Below, in pieces: positions 31,201 to 40,535 of a DNA stretch of 64,000 nucleotides. How positions within the stretch are numbered: position 1 is the first letter of the stretch; each line of letters begins with the position of its first letter. The stretch covers positions 310,001 to 374,000 of the forward strand of contig BGKB01000051.1 of the NCBI GenBank assembly GCA_003116975.1. Direction: 5' to 3'. The notes under the pieces are model-generated. The model saw only the letters and a list, made by a program, of their open reading frames with translations. It did no database searches and was not told the DNA's origin. Source of the DNA: Aurantiochytrium sp. KH105. Its lineage: Eukaryota; Sar; Bigyra; Thraustochytrida; Thraustochytriidae. A program made the translations under genes and the position numbers.

Positions 31201-31645
31201 AGGGAAGGTACTCTCGCCATCCACCTGCGCGCCGAATCTTGCCAAAGAGAGCCTCGTCGTCCATGGCGTGCGACTCGAGGGTCCCGGCCTTGAGTTCACG
31301 ATAATATAAATAGGGGTCGGTGAAACTGAGCACAACCATGGAGATATCCTCGCTTGAAAAAGCATCGACGTGGAGGATGTCAAGAACGTCGGCATGTGGC
31401 GTTTCGTGGACCAGCTTTCCGTTGATGGCAAAGAGAACATCCCCGACTTCGAGCACGGAGGAATCCGATAAGGTTGCCCTCCTTGGTCGCGCCGTGGGCG
31501 CCCGTTCGTCGAGGCTCTTCCTGGAGAGCTCTACGTTGAGCGGTGTGAGCATGGATTTGACGACTGCGGCGTTACCTCGGGCATCTGGCTCCACGAGGAT
31601 GCCGAGCGCGCTCATCTCGACGCTTGCAAAGAGGACCTTTTCCAT
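28262..31645 (-). CDS. PDZ-TPR scaffold protein with C-terminal PH-like domain
   Basis: A 1,127-residue protein. Residues about 5-105 form a PDZ-like domain (LGILVEPD ... VLEVGDVLFAINGKLV ... MVVLSF). A first TPR block lies near 230-335 (GAAYLKFSAGEFEQALHVYS, then LEPLAALKDAEMCCALKP-type helices). A beta-rich module with GVYVPQETKNGTYVFENG lies near 495-590. More TPR-like helices occur near 640 and 818-880 (LCLETGRAQKALAYAERV). Residues about 1018-1120 (SRYIVITPMSITIAS ... CFSLVLKDID ... ALSRVIAAWKAG) look like a PH-type fold. Low-complexity Ser/Pro/Ala linkers separate the parts. The likely role is a membrane-associated protein scaffold; partners are unknown. The start is ATG 31645 (MEKVLFASVE), with a basic in-frame leader upstream that lacks an ATG. 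It is divergent from CSN7. Confidence 0.7.
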   Translation of the reverse strand: MEKVLFASVEMSALGILVEPDARGNAAVVKSMLTPLNVELSRKSLDERAPTARPRRATLSDSSVLEVGDVLFAINGKLVHETPHADVLDILHVDAFSSEDISMVVLSFTDPYLYYRELKAGTLESHAMDDEALFGKIRRAGGWREYLPSLPTWSYFSGSAAPANPSHSPSSPPQPNALSKQTVPAPSEAPRQSLLASAAAALVGTRSSAPAANKRATVEAPKAVAKAKGAHYGAAYLKFSAGEFEQALHVYSSVLERDPLSHTVRVSRSLCYLRLHEPLAALKDAEMCCALKPEWPMSYVCKGAALDAMGKPLDACIAYVCGLVVDPTNTVLQRRVDDLFAKMRWTCIDLDGERVVGPVAAAVLQRDEWGPDLLLDRILLFNDRNQFAKDFLDAPGVQICQDHRDDIEVVKVSLTSTGREKIASCEIYDQDEIVTVNATPVCAPEDVRRLADAGPQRVVRVGVFSGARLAAANLLSGKAGELTVKALSVKRATLFNVYIDRCGTAAANGVYVPQETKNGTYVFENGKGCLLSLETVQRPDTGDNVHAWFITRGRAVLYTCVLPDERGAELFHLGDDNRFVIEMQKLKWRACVGQAPLPRVHRTSTVPSLAYLTGDSDNDGLSTRASVSAAEPGKPSLEDDWSFDVQILAIKGYGNRALNRKDFDTAITCYELVEDQVEAYTTDAQDSLLAGDAFLDALRETVEHRPSFSNRSKQSASSANASPPPPSTGAGAGPGAATPTFPQASSSSSASASSVTADADAGTDCGDPSETSSEARQQAPASLQRILDDAQQSYRHELQREAEAVYKDILLKVLLSKAQLCLETGRAQKALAYAERVCIAPSAGAARPLGFYMQALALASLGRQEEALDMCSMSLETLAPDQVLAQRFEGLLRELKVQIDGYQDPKEAVSEAQASDSSPPQAFQDAQEDRTGNASRVKRTPMEKMKRLGSAFSSESIFSSSPASSRRPRDLATTSTLSESRASTAETLGVAPHELFISSPGASAISHEASRLMNRRIPVAQIKAASRKDKVRSRYIVITPMSITIASKMRQTLHMSKGRLVLYRDDLAGVLIGAVRDASHVNATDSRCFSLVLKDIDSPVVMRAATAADASALSRVIAAWKAGDVSP

Positions 31646-32298
31646 GGTGCTACTCCTCTTCTTCCTCGTCTTCGTCTCCTTCTTCTTCACGTCCTCGTCC
31701 TCCCTCCTCTATCGAATGAAAAACCTCGCGGCACACCAGACAGCGCGCCCGCTAGCGACGCCTCGTCGTGTTTGGAGCGGCGTCGCGGCGTCTTCGCGGC
31801 GCGGCTAGCGAGCGCCGCGCTGCGCTGCGCTGCGCCTTCGTCGCTTCAGCGAGATGTTGTTTGCTTTTGGCTTCCCCTCTCCCCTCTCTCTCTCTGCTCT
31901 GTCTGTTTGGGAGCCGGGTCCGCCTCGCCTTTCCGCCGGCTATATTCGACTTGCGCGCGGCTTTGCGCTACTTGCACGGCAGACCGCTCAAGGGCCTGTA
32001 TGAGAGGGCACGCAGCGATACTTTTCGCGCAACGCAAACTCGGTGCTCCGAACCAACAAGGGACAGTGCGCCCGACGGACCGCGCAAAGTACGCAGGGTG
32101 CCCCCGGGACGTATCTTTGCGCGCAGGCCGCCAGAACCGTGGCGGGCTCGCGTCGCGGCTCGAGATCGAGAGCGCGGCAGCAGAAGAAGAAAGCGGGGAA
32201 GAAAGGAGGCTCCGACGGCCGCTGCGCGACCCGCCTGCGCTGCGGCCCCGCTCCGGTCGGGCTGCTGCTCGTCTGTGTCCACGAACGGCCCGTTCAAG
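31646..32298. promoter_or_regulatory. Divergent intergenic region, scaffold (-) / CSN7 (+)
   Basis: About 650 bp, GC-rich, with pyrimidine tracts near 31870-31900. The CSN7 frame stays open through most of it but is Arg/Pro-rich and ends abruptly at the conserved domain. Confidence 0.45.
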
Positions 32299-33057
32299 AT
32301 GGAGGTCGATCAAGGGAGCGCGGCCGACGGCGCGGCGACGTCGACGACGACGACGACGACGGTGACGCGCGACGGCGCGAGCGTGAGCGCAGGGTTTGGC
32401 GGGAGTAACGACTACGTGGAGCAGTTTAAGATCCTTGCCAAGACTACGAGCGGTCGCGCGACGGTGGCTATTCTGGAAAAGGTAATGAACCACAAACAAA
32501 TCTATGTTTTTGGTGAGATCCTGGAGCTGGAGCGCGTGCAAATGCTCCGCGGCACAGAATTCGAGGGCGCCCTGCGCGCCTTGGAGATTATGGCGTACGG
32601 CACGCTCGGGGACTATGAGGCTGAACAGTCGTCTTTGCCAGCGCTAAGTGAAGTGCAGCAGCGCAAGCTGCGAATGTTGACGTTGGTATCGCTGGCAAGC
32701 AAACAAAAGTCCCTCCCGTACGCCACGGTACGCACTGCGCTGCGCATGCAGTCCGATCGTGAGGTGGAGGATGTTGTTATTGAAAGCATATATGCTGGTC
32801 TCTTGCGTGCGCGACTGTACCATCGAGAACGTCTGGTCGTTGTGCACTGGGCGATGGGCAGGGATCTTCGGGACGAGGATCTTGATGCAGTCGCGGAGAA
32901 GCTTAGTGCATGGTGCGAGAACGCCGAGGTCGTCCTCGGGACCTTGCAAAAGTCAATTGCGCATGTCCAATCTACGCGAGCGAGCGAGTCGAGTGAGCGC
33001 AAGGACCTTTCTTTCTTTGTGGCCCAAATGGTCTGCGAGGGTCAGAAACGATCGTAG
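32299..33057 (+). CDS. CSN7: COP9 signalosome complex subunit 7
   Basis: A 252-residue PCI-domain protein. The match to CSN7 is close over its whole length: YVEQFKILAKTTSGRATVAI, then IYVFGEILELERVQML, IMAYGTLGDYEAEQSSLPAL, LRMLTLVSLASKQKSLPYAT, and the winged-helix part ending MGRDLRDEDLDAVAEKLSAW. CSN7 is a scaffold subunit of the COP9 signalosome, which removes NEDD8 from cullins and so controls SCF-type ubiquitin ligases in the nucleus and cytosol. The start ATG 32299 (MEVDQGSAADG) is followed by a short Ala/Thr linker. The C-terminal tail after the PCI domain is short, shorter than in animal CSN7A/B (about 275 residues). Confidence 0.92.
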   Translation: MEVDQGSAADGAATSTTTTTTVTRDGASVSAGFGGSNDYVEQFKILAKTTSGRATVAILEKVMNHKQIYVFGEILELERVQMLRGTEFEGALRALEIMAYGTLGDYEAEQSSLPALSEVQQRKLRMLTLVSLASKQKSLPYATVRTALRMQSDREVEDVVIESIYAGLLRARLYHRERLVVVHWAMGRDLRDEDLDAVAEKLSAWCENAEVVLGTLQKSIAHVQSTRASESSERKDLSFFVAQMVCEGQKRS

Positions 33058-33539
33058 ACAGATGCGCTTGCTTGCATGCATGCATGCATGTGTTATGATG
33101 TATGGTATGAGCATGACGACGAGCCCTGCTTCAAACAAACTCGCTCGTGATGAAAGATGGTGCTTTTTATGGGGTGGGAGATGAAGGGGAGGTTGTAAGG
33201 ATGAAAACAACATTGATTGGACATGGATGCGTTGTTTGATGATCACACGCATTCATGTGTCGTCGATAACGATTTCAAAGGATGAAGGCAACTTTGATTG
33301 GACATGGATGCGTTGTTTGATGATCACACGCATTCGTATATCGTCGATAACGATTTCTGTTCACCTTCAAAAAGAAAATGGAGCAAGCAAAAGCTGTGTG
33401 CTGCGCAAAGACACGTTGGCTTTGTAATTGTTGGGGATTGAACTCAAAACTAGATAAAAATCACGAGATAAGACTTTTTGTTCGATTAATTTGGAGGCAC
33501 GCACACGTTGGCTGCCATTGCGAATGGTAAGAACGCTTG
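33058..33539. other. Intergenic, convergent 3' ends of CSN7 and AGC kinase
   Basis: About 480 bp containing a short TGCA run near 33073-33090 and an 81-bp tandem duplication. No gene is seen. Confidence 0.5.
33199..33357. repeat. 81-bp tandem duplication, two copies
   Basis: Copies start with GGATGAA at 33199 and 33280 and share the block TTGATTGGACATGGATGCG through CGTCGATAACGATTTC with few differences. It lies in the shared 3' region of two convergent genes. Confidence 0.85.
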
Positions 33540-36062
33540 TTAGCGCGTACTGCGCAGCTGGGTGTCGGTGATGACAGGGTAGAGCTCGGTGTCAAATACA
33601 TGCTGCGGGGCTGAAGCAGGCGCGAGAGGTCTGTCGATTGGAGTCTGCGTAGTGAACTCGTCACCAAAGTGAGCAAGCGACAGCGAAGACTGATTCCCGA
33701 AAGGATGATGCGGAGAAATGCGCTCATGGAGGAGATCATCCCAATCAATACCTGCAAAAACAGCGTGCGAGAGCACGATGCGGACGTCAGAGCGACGGTA
33801 ACCAAGGCGAAGATCCTGGGCTCGAACGAGAAGGCGGCGAATAAGATCATACTCGGGACGGCCTTCTACGACGGGCGGACAAGGCTCGAAATCGACTGTG
33901 CAGATGAGATCGCAGGTTTCCTGGTCGTTGGCGCCCTCGAAGGGCATAAACCCGGTGTACAGTTCGTAGGCAAGGATGCCAAGGGACCACCAATCGGACT
34001 CGTAGCTGTGCGGAGTACGACAGAGAACCTCGGGGGCAGTGTAAGTGAGCGTTCCGCAGGAAGTCACGACCTCGCGGCGCCCGTTAGCCGAGGTTTGCGC
34101 CTCCTCTGAGTCAAGAAAGACGGAGAGTCCAAAGTCGATGAGACGGACGTGGCCGCGCGCGGAAAGCGTAATGTTCTCGGGCTTAAGATCGCGGAAGAGA
34201 ATTCCGTGACTGTGCAGGTGATCCAGTGCGAGCGCGATTTCGCCAACGTAAAGGGGGATGTCATCGTGTCGAATGTGCGATTGCGACATGTACGAGAAAA
34301 AGTCCCCGGCGGCACAAAACTCCATGCCTACGTAGAGGCGCGTAGAGGTTTGGCAGGCGAAAACAAAGGTGGCGATGAAAGGAAAATTACCGACAGTGCG
34401 TAGCACCTGGACTTCCATGCAGGCTTGTCGCTGGAGCGCCTCAGTGCGCAAATTGCTCTTTTGCATGACCTTGACGGCAAAGAAGCGTTGTGGGGCGGCG
34501 TTGGCAGGGCCCAAAGAGAGAGACGCCACCTCATCGACGGCGCTCGCGTGGCGTGAGGAGGAGGAGTTGGTCTCAGGGCGTCCGTCGGCGACGTCTTCGC
34601 AGAGCCGCGGGCGGCTGTGGGCCGGTGATGCCGTGGAGCTGCGGGAAGAGCAGCGTGGGGCGGCCGTCGCGCCGGTCGCCCCGCTTTGCTCAGAGCCGCT
34701 CAGTGTAGTAATAAGAGGCGGCGAAGAAGAAGAAGAAGAAGAAGAAAAGTCTTGTTGGTCGTGATGGCGCGAACGCTCGCGTGTCCCAACCGCACTCCCA
34801 TGTGCAGTCGGGTGATGCGCGATTTGATCGCTGTGGGCAGGAGAGGTCTGGTTACGACGTGGTGTTGTCGCGGAGGCGCTCGTGTTGCCCTCAAAGGAGT
34901 CTTTTGGGTTACGTCGCTCGGTGAGAAAAACGCGCCCGAAGGCGCCTTCTCCGATGACAGCCAAAAGTCTGAGGTTATCTATAACAGTGCGCGAGGTCGC
35001 GCTGGGCTGTGCAGGGCCCCCGAGTCCCATCCGGGCACCTTGCGCAGTCTCATTCACTGCGGTTGATGTTGATGTTGATGTTGATGTTGTTGCTGTTGCT
35101 GCTGCTGCTGCAGTTATTTCAGGTTCGGGGACGGCCGCCGAGGAGGACGGTCTTAAGTCCTGGAGTGGAGCGAGCGCTAAGACACGATGTTGGTCGTGCA
35201 TCGATGGAGGCCAGGTCATCCGCAGAAGCTCTGTGGGGTCAAGTGTGGATGCAAGGCCTCGAGGCTTGCGATGTTGCTTGACGGAGGTCGTGCTGCTTGC
35301 CGGTGTCGGTGGTTCTCTGGCAAGACTCCTTTCCCCCTCGCTGGTATCGTGAGCACGAGCCCGGTGCGGCGAGTTGGCGTCGAGGTTGGGTCGCGGGCTC
35401 TTGGGTCGATCCCGCACAGCGTGCGGGTTTGACGTCTCAACTTCGAGCCATGCAGCTAGAGGACGTGCCCTCGAGGGTCGCGATGGCGATCGCGATGCAG
35501 AAGAGAATGCAGAGGATGAAGTGAGGGCCGCACTTGAGGACGTCGACACAGAAGCAGGTGAGGATGAGGATGACGAGGATGAGGAAGACAACGAAGAGGA
35601 GGTGGACTGGTCTTGTTTGTGCTGTTGTCCATGCAAAGTCCAGGTAGCATGCGCCTGCGAGGCTCCGGTGCGTCCGCTGGCTCCTGTGGCTGTGATGAAT
35701 CTTCGGGCCTGGGCAGGCGATGCAGGAGGACGAGGTCCAGAGGGAGGTGCTGGTGTGAGGGGTTTTGTGGGTAGATTCGGAAGCCTTTTTGCGCTGCCGG
35801 AGCTGCTCGTGCTGCCAACGCTCGCGTGGCTTGCGCCGCCGGGACTGCCGAAACGAGGGCTCGAATGACTTTTTCCGAATCCGCCGCCGCCGCCACCGCT
35901 GTTGCTGCTGCTGTTGCTGCTACCTCTGGCTCTAAAGTTCCTGGTTTCTGCGTCGTCGTCATCATCGTCGCCGCCGCCAGCACCACCACTGCTCTCGTCG
36001 CGGCTCCTCCCTGCCTGTGCCTGGTTGGAGGCCGAGGAGGGGCGCGCTCTGTTGCCCTGCAT
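33540..36062 (-). CDS. AGC-family Ser/Thr protein kinase (S6K/RSK-like) with a large N-lobe insertion
   Basis: An 840-residue kinase. Residues 1-360 are Ser/Pro/Ala/Gly-rich and disordered. The G-loop IGEGAFGRVFL lies near 369, the ATP-anchoring lysine in FAVKVMQK near 529, the catalytic loop FRDLKPENI, the DFG segment LIDFGLSV near 644, and the APE segment TAPEVL. These are the AGC versions of the motifs, and the C-terminal FGDEFTTQTPIDRP matches the turn region of S6K/RSK kinases. Two oddities: about 145 low-complexity residues separate the G-loop from the lysine, and the usual C-terminal hydrophobic motif (F-x-x-F-S/T-Y/F) is absent. It is expected to phosphorylate Ser/Thr in a basic context; upstream control is unknown. 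The start is ATG 36062 (MQGNRARPS). Confidence 0.83.
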   Translation of the reverse strand: MQGNRARPSSASNQAQAGRSRDESSGGAGGGDDDDDDAETRNFRARGSSNSSSNSGGGGGGFGKSHSSPRFGSPGGASHASVGSTSSSGSAKRLPNLPTKPLTPAPPSGPRPPASPAQARRFITATGASGRTGASQAHATWTLHGQQHKQDQSTSSSLSSSSSSSSSSPASVSTSSSAALTSSSAFSSASRSPSRPSRARPLAAWLEVETSNPHAVRDRPKSPRPNLDANSPHRARAHDTSEGERSLAREPPTPASSTTSVKQHRKPRGLASTLDPTELLRMTWPPSMHDQHRVLALAPLQDLRPSSSAAVPEPEITAAAAATATTSTSTSTSTAVNETAQGARMGLGGPAQPSATSRTVIDNLRLLAVIGEGAFGRVFLTERRNPKDSFEGNTSASATTPRRNQTSPAHSDQIAHHPTAHGSAVGTRERSRHHDQQDFSSSSSSSSPPLITTLSGSEQSGATGATAAPRCSSRSSTASPAHSRPRLCEDVADGRPETNSSSSRHASAVDEVASLSLGPANAAPQRFFAVKVMQKSNLRTEALQRQACMEVQVLRTVGNFPFIATFVFACQTSTRLYVGMEFCAAGDFFSYMSQSHIRHDDIPLYVGEIALALDHLHSHGILFRDLKPENITLSARGHVRLIDFGLSVFLDSEEAQTSANGRREVVTSCGTLTYTAPEVLCRTPHSYESDWWSLGILAYELYTGFMPFEGANDQETCDLICTVDFEPCPPVVEGRPEYDLIRRLLVRAQDLRLGYRRSDVRIVLSHAVFAGIDWDDLLHERISPHHPFGNQSSLSLAHFGDEFTTQTPIDRPLAPASAPQHVFDTELYPVITDTQLRSTR

Positions 36063-36772
36063 TATCCCTTTTTCTTTAGCAAAAGAAATTGATCGCGGAT
36101 CAGAAAGGCTCTACACACGCGACTAATGTTGATGCACGCGTTCTCTTTCTTCTCCTCCTCCTCCTCCTCCTTCTTTGCTACTTGCGAACGTGCGGCGCTC
36201 TCCCTCGAGTGCTCGCCCGGTCGCGCGTGCACTAATATCTAAGCTAACGCTGTCGGTCTTTTGTCTATGCGAAAGAGGCGCGTGCTGAGGAGGCTGGGCC
36301 AGCCAGGGGTCGCGTGCAGCGCTCTCTCGCGCCTCCCGCCCGTCCGCGAGCGTGGATCGGGGCGCGTGAGGCCGAGGACAAGGCAACGGGGAGTCACCGA
36401 CGGGCGCTCGAGCGCGTGCGTCGGGCGCCGTCGCGGAGGCCTTGCGCAGCGGCCTCTTTCTCCGGCGGCTTTCGTGCGCGCCGATTCAACGAAGGAGCAG
36501 CGCGCCGCGGACACGGGTGCCGATGCCTGCCGACGCACGGTCGCTCGCGCCGTGCCGGCGGCTCGCCCGCCGCGTGCTGCCGACGTATCGCCGCGGCCCC
36601 TCTTGCTCGCTCGCTCGCTCGCTCGCCCGCCGCGGCCCGGCCGCGCCGGCCGCGCGAGGCGCGCAGGCGTCGCGCTTGCCAGGCGGTGTTTTGCACTTGG
36701 GGTTCTGCCAGTGACGGATGACGACTGGGCCGCGCTCCCTCCCCTCTTTCCCCCCGCTTTCCGCTCCCTTTC

Positions 36773-36835
<63 letters not shown>

Positions 36836-36836
36836 T
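36773..36836. repeat. (CTTT)16 tetranucleotide repeat
   Basis: Sixteen perfect copies form a polypyrimidine/polypurine tract, a type of sequence able to form triplex DNA. Confidence 0.95.
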
Positions 36837-36888
36837 GCGCTTTCTGAAGGGCCTCCTCTGCCTGCCTGTGCCTCTGGCCGTCTCTCTC

Positions 36889-36904
36889 TGCCTGCCTGCC
36901 TGCC

Positions 36905-36937
<33 letters not shown>

Positions 36938-36960
36938 GCGTGCGTGCGTGCGTGTGTGTG
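36889..36960. repeat. Compound (CTGC)/(CTGT)/(GTGC)/(GT) repeat
   Basis: A run of CTGC changes to CTGT (about eight copies), then GCGT and GT units, as if one array had drifted through successive point changes. Confidence 0.9.
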
Positions 36961-38080
36961 CGTCTGTGCGAGAGTCTGTCTGTCTCCTGCGTCCGCGTCG
37001 TGTCGAAGTGCTCGACGCCGATTCTTTCGACCCCGAGCCGCGTCGCGCCAGCTAGGTCGATCGGTGTGAGTGAGTTGATGTGGAGGCGGCGTCAATCAAG
37101 GCCACTGTCGGCTTGGAGGCCGCGGCGGGAGGAAAGGAAGGAGGGAGGAAGGAAGGAAGGAAGCTCGCCGCGCAGCAGCCAGCAGCAGCCGGAGGCGACC
37201 GTGACCACCTGACCCTGAGGGAAGCCAAGGGCGGCGCAGCGCGCCACGGACGGACGCCGCAGTTGCCTTGCCTTACTTTGCCTTGCCTGCGCGACGAGTG
37301 GGACGCGCGGAATCGCCGCAGCCGCTTCTTCTCGAGGCCAGACAGTCGCCGCCGGGCTGGAAGACCTCAAACAAGGAGCAAATTAAGATTGCGAGCTCTG
37401 CGATGGGCCGACCGACAGACCTCGGCCGGGCAGAGTGACTGACTGACCGGCGGCCTCCGTCCCTCTGGCAAGCAAGCGCTCCAACCTCGAGCGCGACAGG
37501 CGCGGCAGACCCGCGGCCCGAACAGACGTGCTCGCGCGAAATCGCCGCGCGGCCGCCGTCTGCCGCCTCGACGTTGCCTCGGCGGTGACCACGCACACGG
37601 GCACAGACTGTCTGTCTCAGTCTCTCTGTATACGTCTGTCTGTCTGTCTTTCGTTCTCCCCGCGAGACCGTGATTGATTCGCCCCTACAGAAGTTCGCCC
37701 TTCCTCCTGCCCTCAATCTATCTGTCAATTTCCGCTCGCCTCGCCCCGCCGACGCGGGAAGGAGGGAGGCAGGGAGGCAGGGAGAGACGCGCCCGCGGGG
37801 CCCTGCGCGAGGGCCGGGCGCGGTCACCGGGACGCGGAGCCGGAGCGCCGCGGCGGAAGCGGCGCCGAGGCGAGCCGCGGCTGCGGGCCCTGCTACGGGG
37901 CCGGAGATCGCTGGCTCGGCCGCTCGCGCCAAAATGACAAGTTGCCTGCCTGCCTGCCTGCCTGACTGCCCGCGCCGCGTCCGTACTGCTACCGTCCCAA
38001 AGGACGTGGCTCGGGGCGAAAGCGGCAGCAGTCTCGTCTGTCTCGATTCGACTAGGATGTCGCCAGAGAAGTGAGTTGAT

Positions 38081-38104
38081 GATCTGATCTGATCTGATCT
38101 GATC
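38081..38104. repeat. (GATCT)n pentanucleotide repeat
   Basis: About five copies in the gene desert, immediately after a GTGAGTTGAT motif. Confidence 0.85.
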
Positions 38105-39904
38105 CGGTCCGGTTCGAAATCTAGAGAGAGCGCGAAATCGACTTTTGCCACGGAAGAAGAAAAGGCAAATTAGAGGCAGCCACCCTGCCAGACCAGTTGG
38201 CAGCTTGCAGCCTGCAGAGACTGGAGCCAATGTATGATGGTTCGGCAGCGTGCAGGGCCCTCCCTCACCGGCCGGTTGCTTGCTTGTGTGTTGGTGCCTT
38301 GCGCCTGGCCTGCGCCTGGCCTGCCTAGTCCTTACACCGCCGCGAGCGGCCCTGGTGAGAAAGGGCTCTGCGTCCGCAGATGGCCGGGGCCGGTGCTCCT
38401 TTTAGAGTTGCGGGAATTGGCCAAAGAGGAGCTTGCTTGGTTCTTCGCTCGCTCCGAGTCGTCCCTTTGTTGATCGGCGAGCGGGTCGATCGGTTAGAGT
38501 TTGATTGCCAGTGGGACTGGCCGAGTCCCCGTGCGAACTACTGACCCGGCTAGAGACCCAGCTCAAGCCGGCCCAGTCCACGCTGCCGATCCAACGCCCC
38601 GCGACGCGACGCTACGCCAAGCTCAGCCGCGGCGCCCTAACACGAGGCGTTTGGCCAATTTTAGGACTTGGGGTTTCCTCCTTCCTGTTCACCGCGCGAG
38701 GAAAACGCCAGCCAGGACCGTGGAAAGGCCGCTCCCTTCCTTACACACGCAACCCTTGCCTCTCGCCGGCGTGCAAGGTGTCCACGTCGCGGTCAAAATC
38801 CGCAAAGCTGTCTTTGAGGCTGCCTCCGGCGGCTGCTCGCCAAATTGTGTTCACCTCCCTTGCGTGCGAAGCCTCAAAGAGAAAATATCTACGCGCCTGC
38901 TCTGCCCTGCTCGTTGCCTGTCGCTGCCGCGCTCGCTCACTCGCCCTCTCGCTCGCTCGAAGCGCGACCCGCGGCGCGCCTGCGCGCCTGCAAGGTTCGG
39001 GTTTTTAGCCGGAGCTGGGAGGAGCTGGCGAGTGGCCCTCGCTCGCTTCGTCGGGTCGTGGCCGCGAGGGACTGCGATGCGATGCGACGCGGCGCCGCTG
39101 ATGGTGGTGACCGGTGAGTTGACCTCGCGCCCGACAGCGACGGCGGCCGACCCGCCAGCCTCCTGCGCCTGCTCGCGAGTGGGCGACCGGACGGGCGGAC
39201 GGACGCACCGCGGCGCCAGCGCCCTCGAAGCCTCGCACGCAAGCGGCGTCTTGGGCGCCCTTGGGTCGCCGCGAGTGGTGATCGCGTGCGCGTTCGGGAT
39301 TTGGGCGCAGTCAATCAATCAGTGGTACTCGTGTGATAATACCGGGGATAAATTGATGACGGCCAATGTAATCATTTCTTCTTACTGCCACTGCCCTCTC
39401 TTTTCCTTTCCCTCTGCAAGACCTTCGACATGCAAGCTCAAATGGCAAGTGGGAAGGATCCAAGGGAAGCAAGAGAACGAGCACGCGAGCCAGCCTCTGC
39501 AAGCGGTGGCGACCGCATGCGAGACGAGCACGGCCGCGGTACGGTGGGAATAGCGAGACAGGCAAACAAACGGGCGCAGGCGCTTGCCGTGGTGGGCGAA
39601 GCTGTCATGTGCTGCGGGTGTGCAGCGGCTCGAGGACCTACCGCAGTCTACGTCTTCGTCCCCCGCAGATGCGGCGCCAGGGCCCCAAGAGGAGGAGCCT
39701 GTAAACCTGATGATCAGCTGGTGTCTCTGTGGGGAGTGCGGAGGAATTGCGGAGGCGCGCTGGACATTGGCCACGATGGCTGCGGGCGGCATGGCGCCCG
39801 AGCCCTGGAACTTGGGGGAGTTGTGGGCGACAGCTGAGGACTAAGAGGGCCTCGAAAGACATCGCATAGCCAGCCGCCTTGACGTCCGGCCGATCGACAG
39901 CGAC

Positions 39905-39931
39905 CAAGCAAGCAAGCAAGCAAGCAAGCAA
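39905..39931. repeat. (CAAG)n tetranucleotide repeat
   Basis: About six copies followed by ACGCA pentamers, in the gene desert. Confidence 0.8.
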
Positions 39932-40482
39932 CAACGCAACGCAACGCAATGCAAGCTGAGACGGCAAGTGCTGGTGGTTGCACTTGCAACCCGTGTCGGC
40001 GTGCGTTGCGCTACGTACGTGATAGTCGTCAGCCTCGCATTGGCTGTTGTTCTGTTTTTTTTGTCGCATCGGTCGGTTGTCGCAATGGCAGTCAGTGGTT
40101 GGCAGGCACAGAGGCAGGATGCAGGCATCTAGCTTTGCTGCAGGCAGGCAGGCCGGCCCATCCCACAAACGATCCAGGACAGACTGACAGAGAGGCAAGC
40201 ATGCAGTGGTAGGTAGACAGCGAGCCAGCCACCAGCCTGGTCTGCGCTGCTTGGCGCAGGTCAGAAGAGCGTGCGCGGAGTTCGCGGCCGCCCAACGAGC
40301 CGTGCCACGCACGTTTCAGAGCCGCAGCGCCAACGATCCAACCTCGCCCGACTTCGCCTTCCTCACGTTGGCCTCAAGTTGGCTTCACTGTCAAGTCGAG
40401 TTGGCTTGGCTGCGGGCTCGCTGACGGGCTGGAAATTCAGTCGCGCGCACTAGCCCCGTCGCGAACGCAGCTGAGACCAAGT

Positions 40483-40535
40483 TTTCCTCCTCCTCCTCCT
40501 CATCCTCCTCCTCCTCCTACTACTACTACTACTTC
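40483..40535. repeat. (TCC)n / (TAC)n trinucleotide repeat
   Basis: A run of TCC units with one interruption changes into five TAC units. Confidence 0.85.

Noticed and set aside
31768-32298. 177-codon upstream extension of CSN7
   Set aside because: Arg/Pro-rich leader; the CSN7 domain begins right after ATG 32299, as in the family.
33400-33480. B-box-like AGTTCAATCCC on the minus strand
   Set aside because: No A box or cloverleaf stems upstream; likely chance in A/T-rich 3' DNA.
38501-39553. 350-codon plus-strand open frame in the gene desert
   Set aside because: No recognisable domain and composition set by simple repeats; a competing frame covers the same bases.
39584-39844. Short frame ending with a Cys/Trp-rich, protein-like stretch
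   Set aside because: It looks more protein-like than its neighbours, but it lacks a supported start, partner exon or family match.
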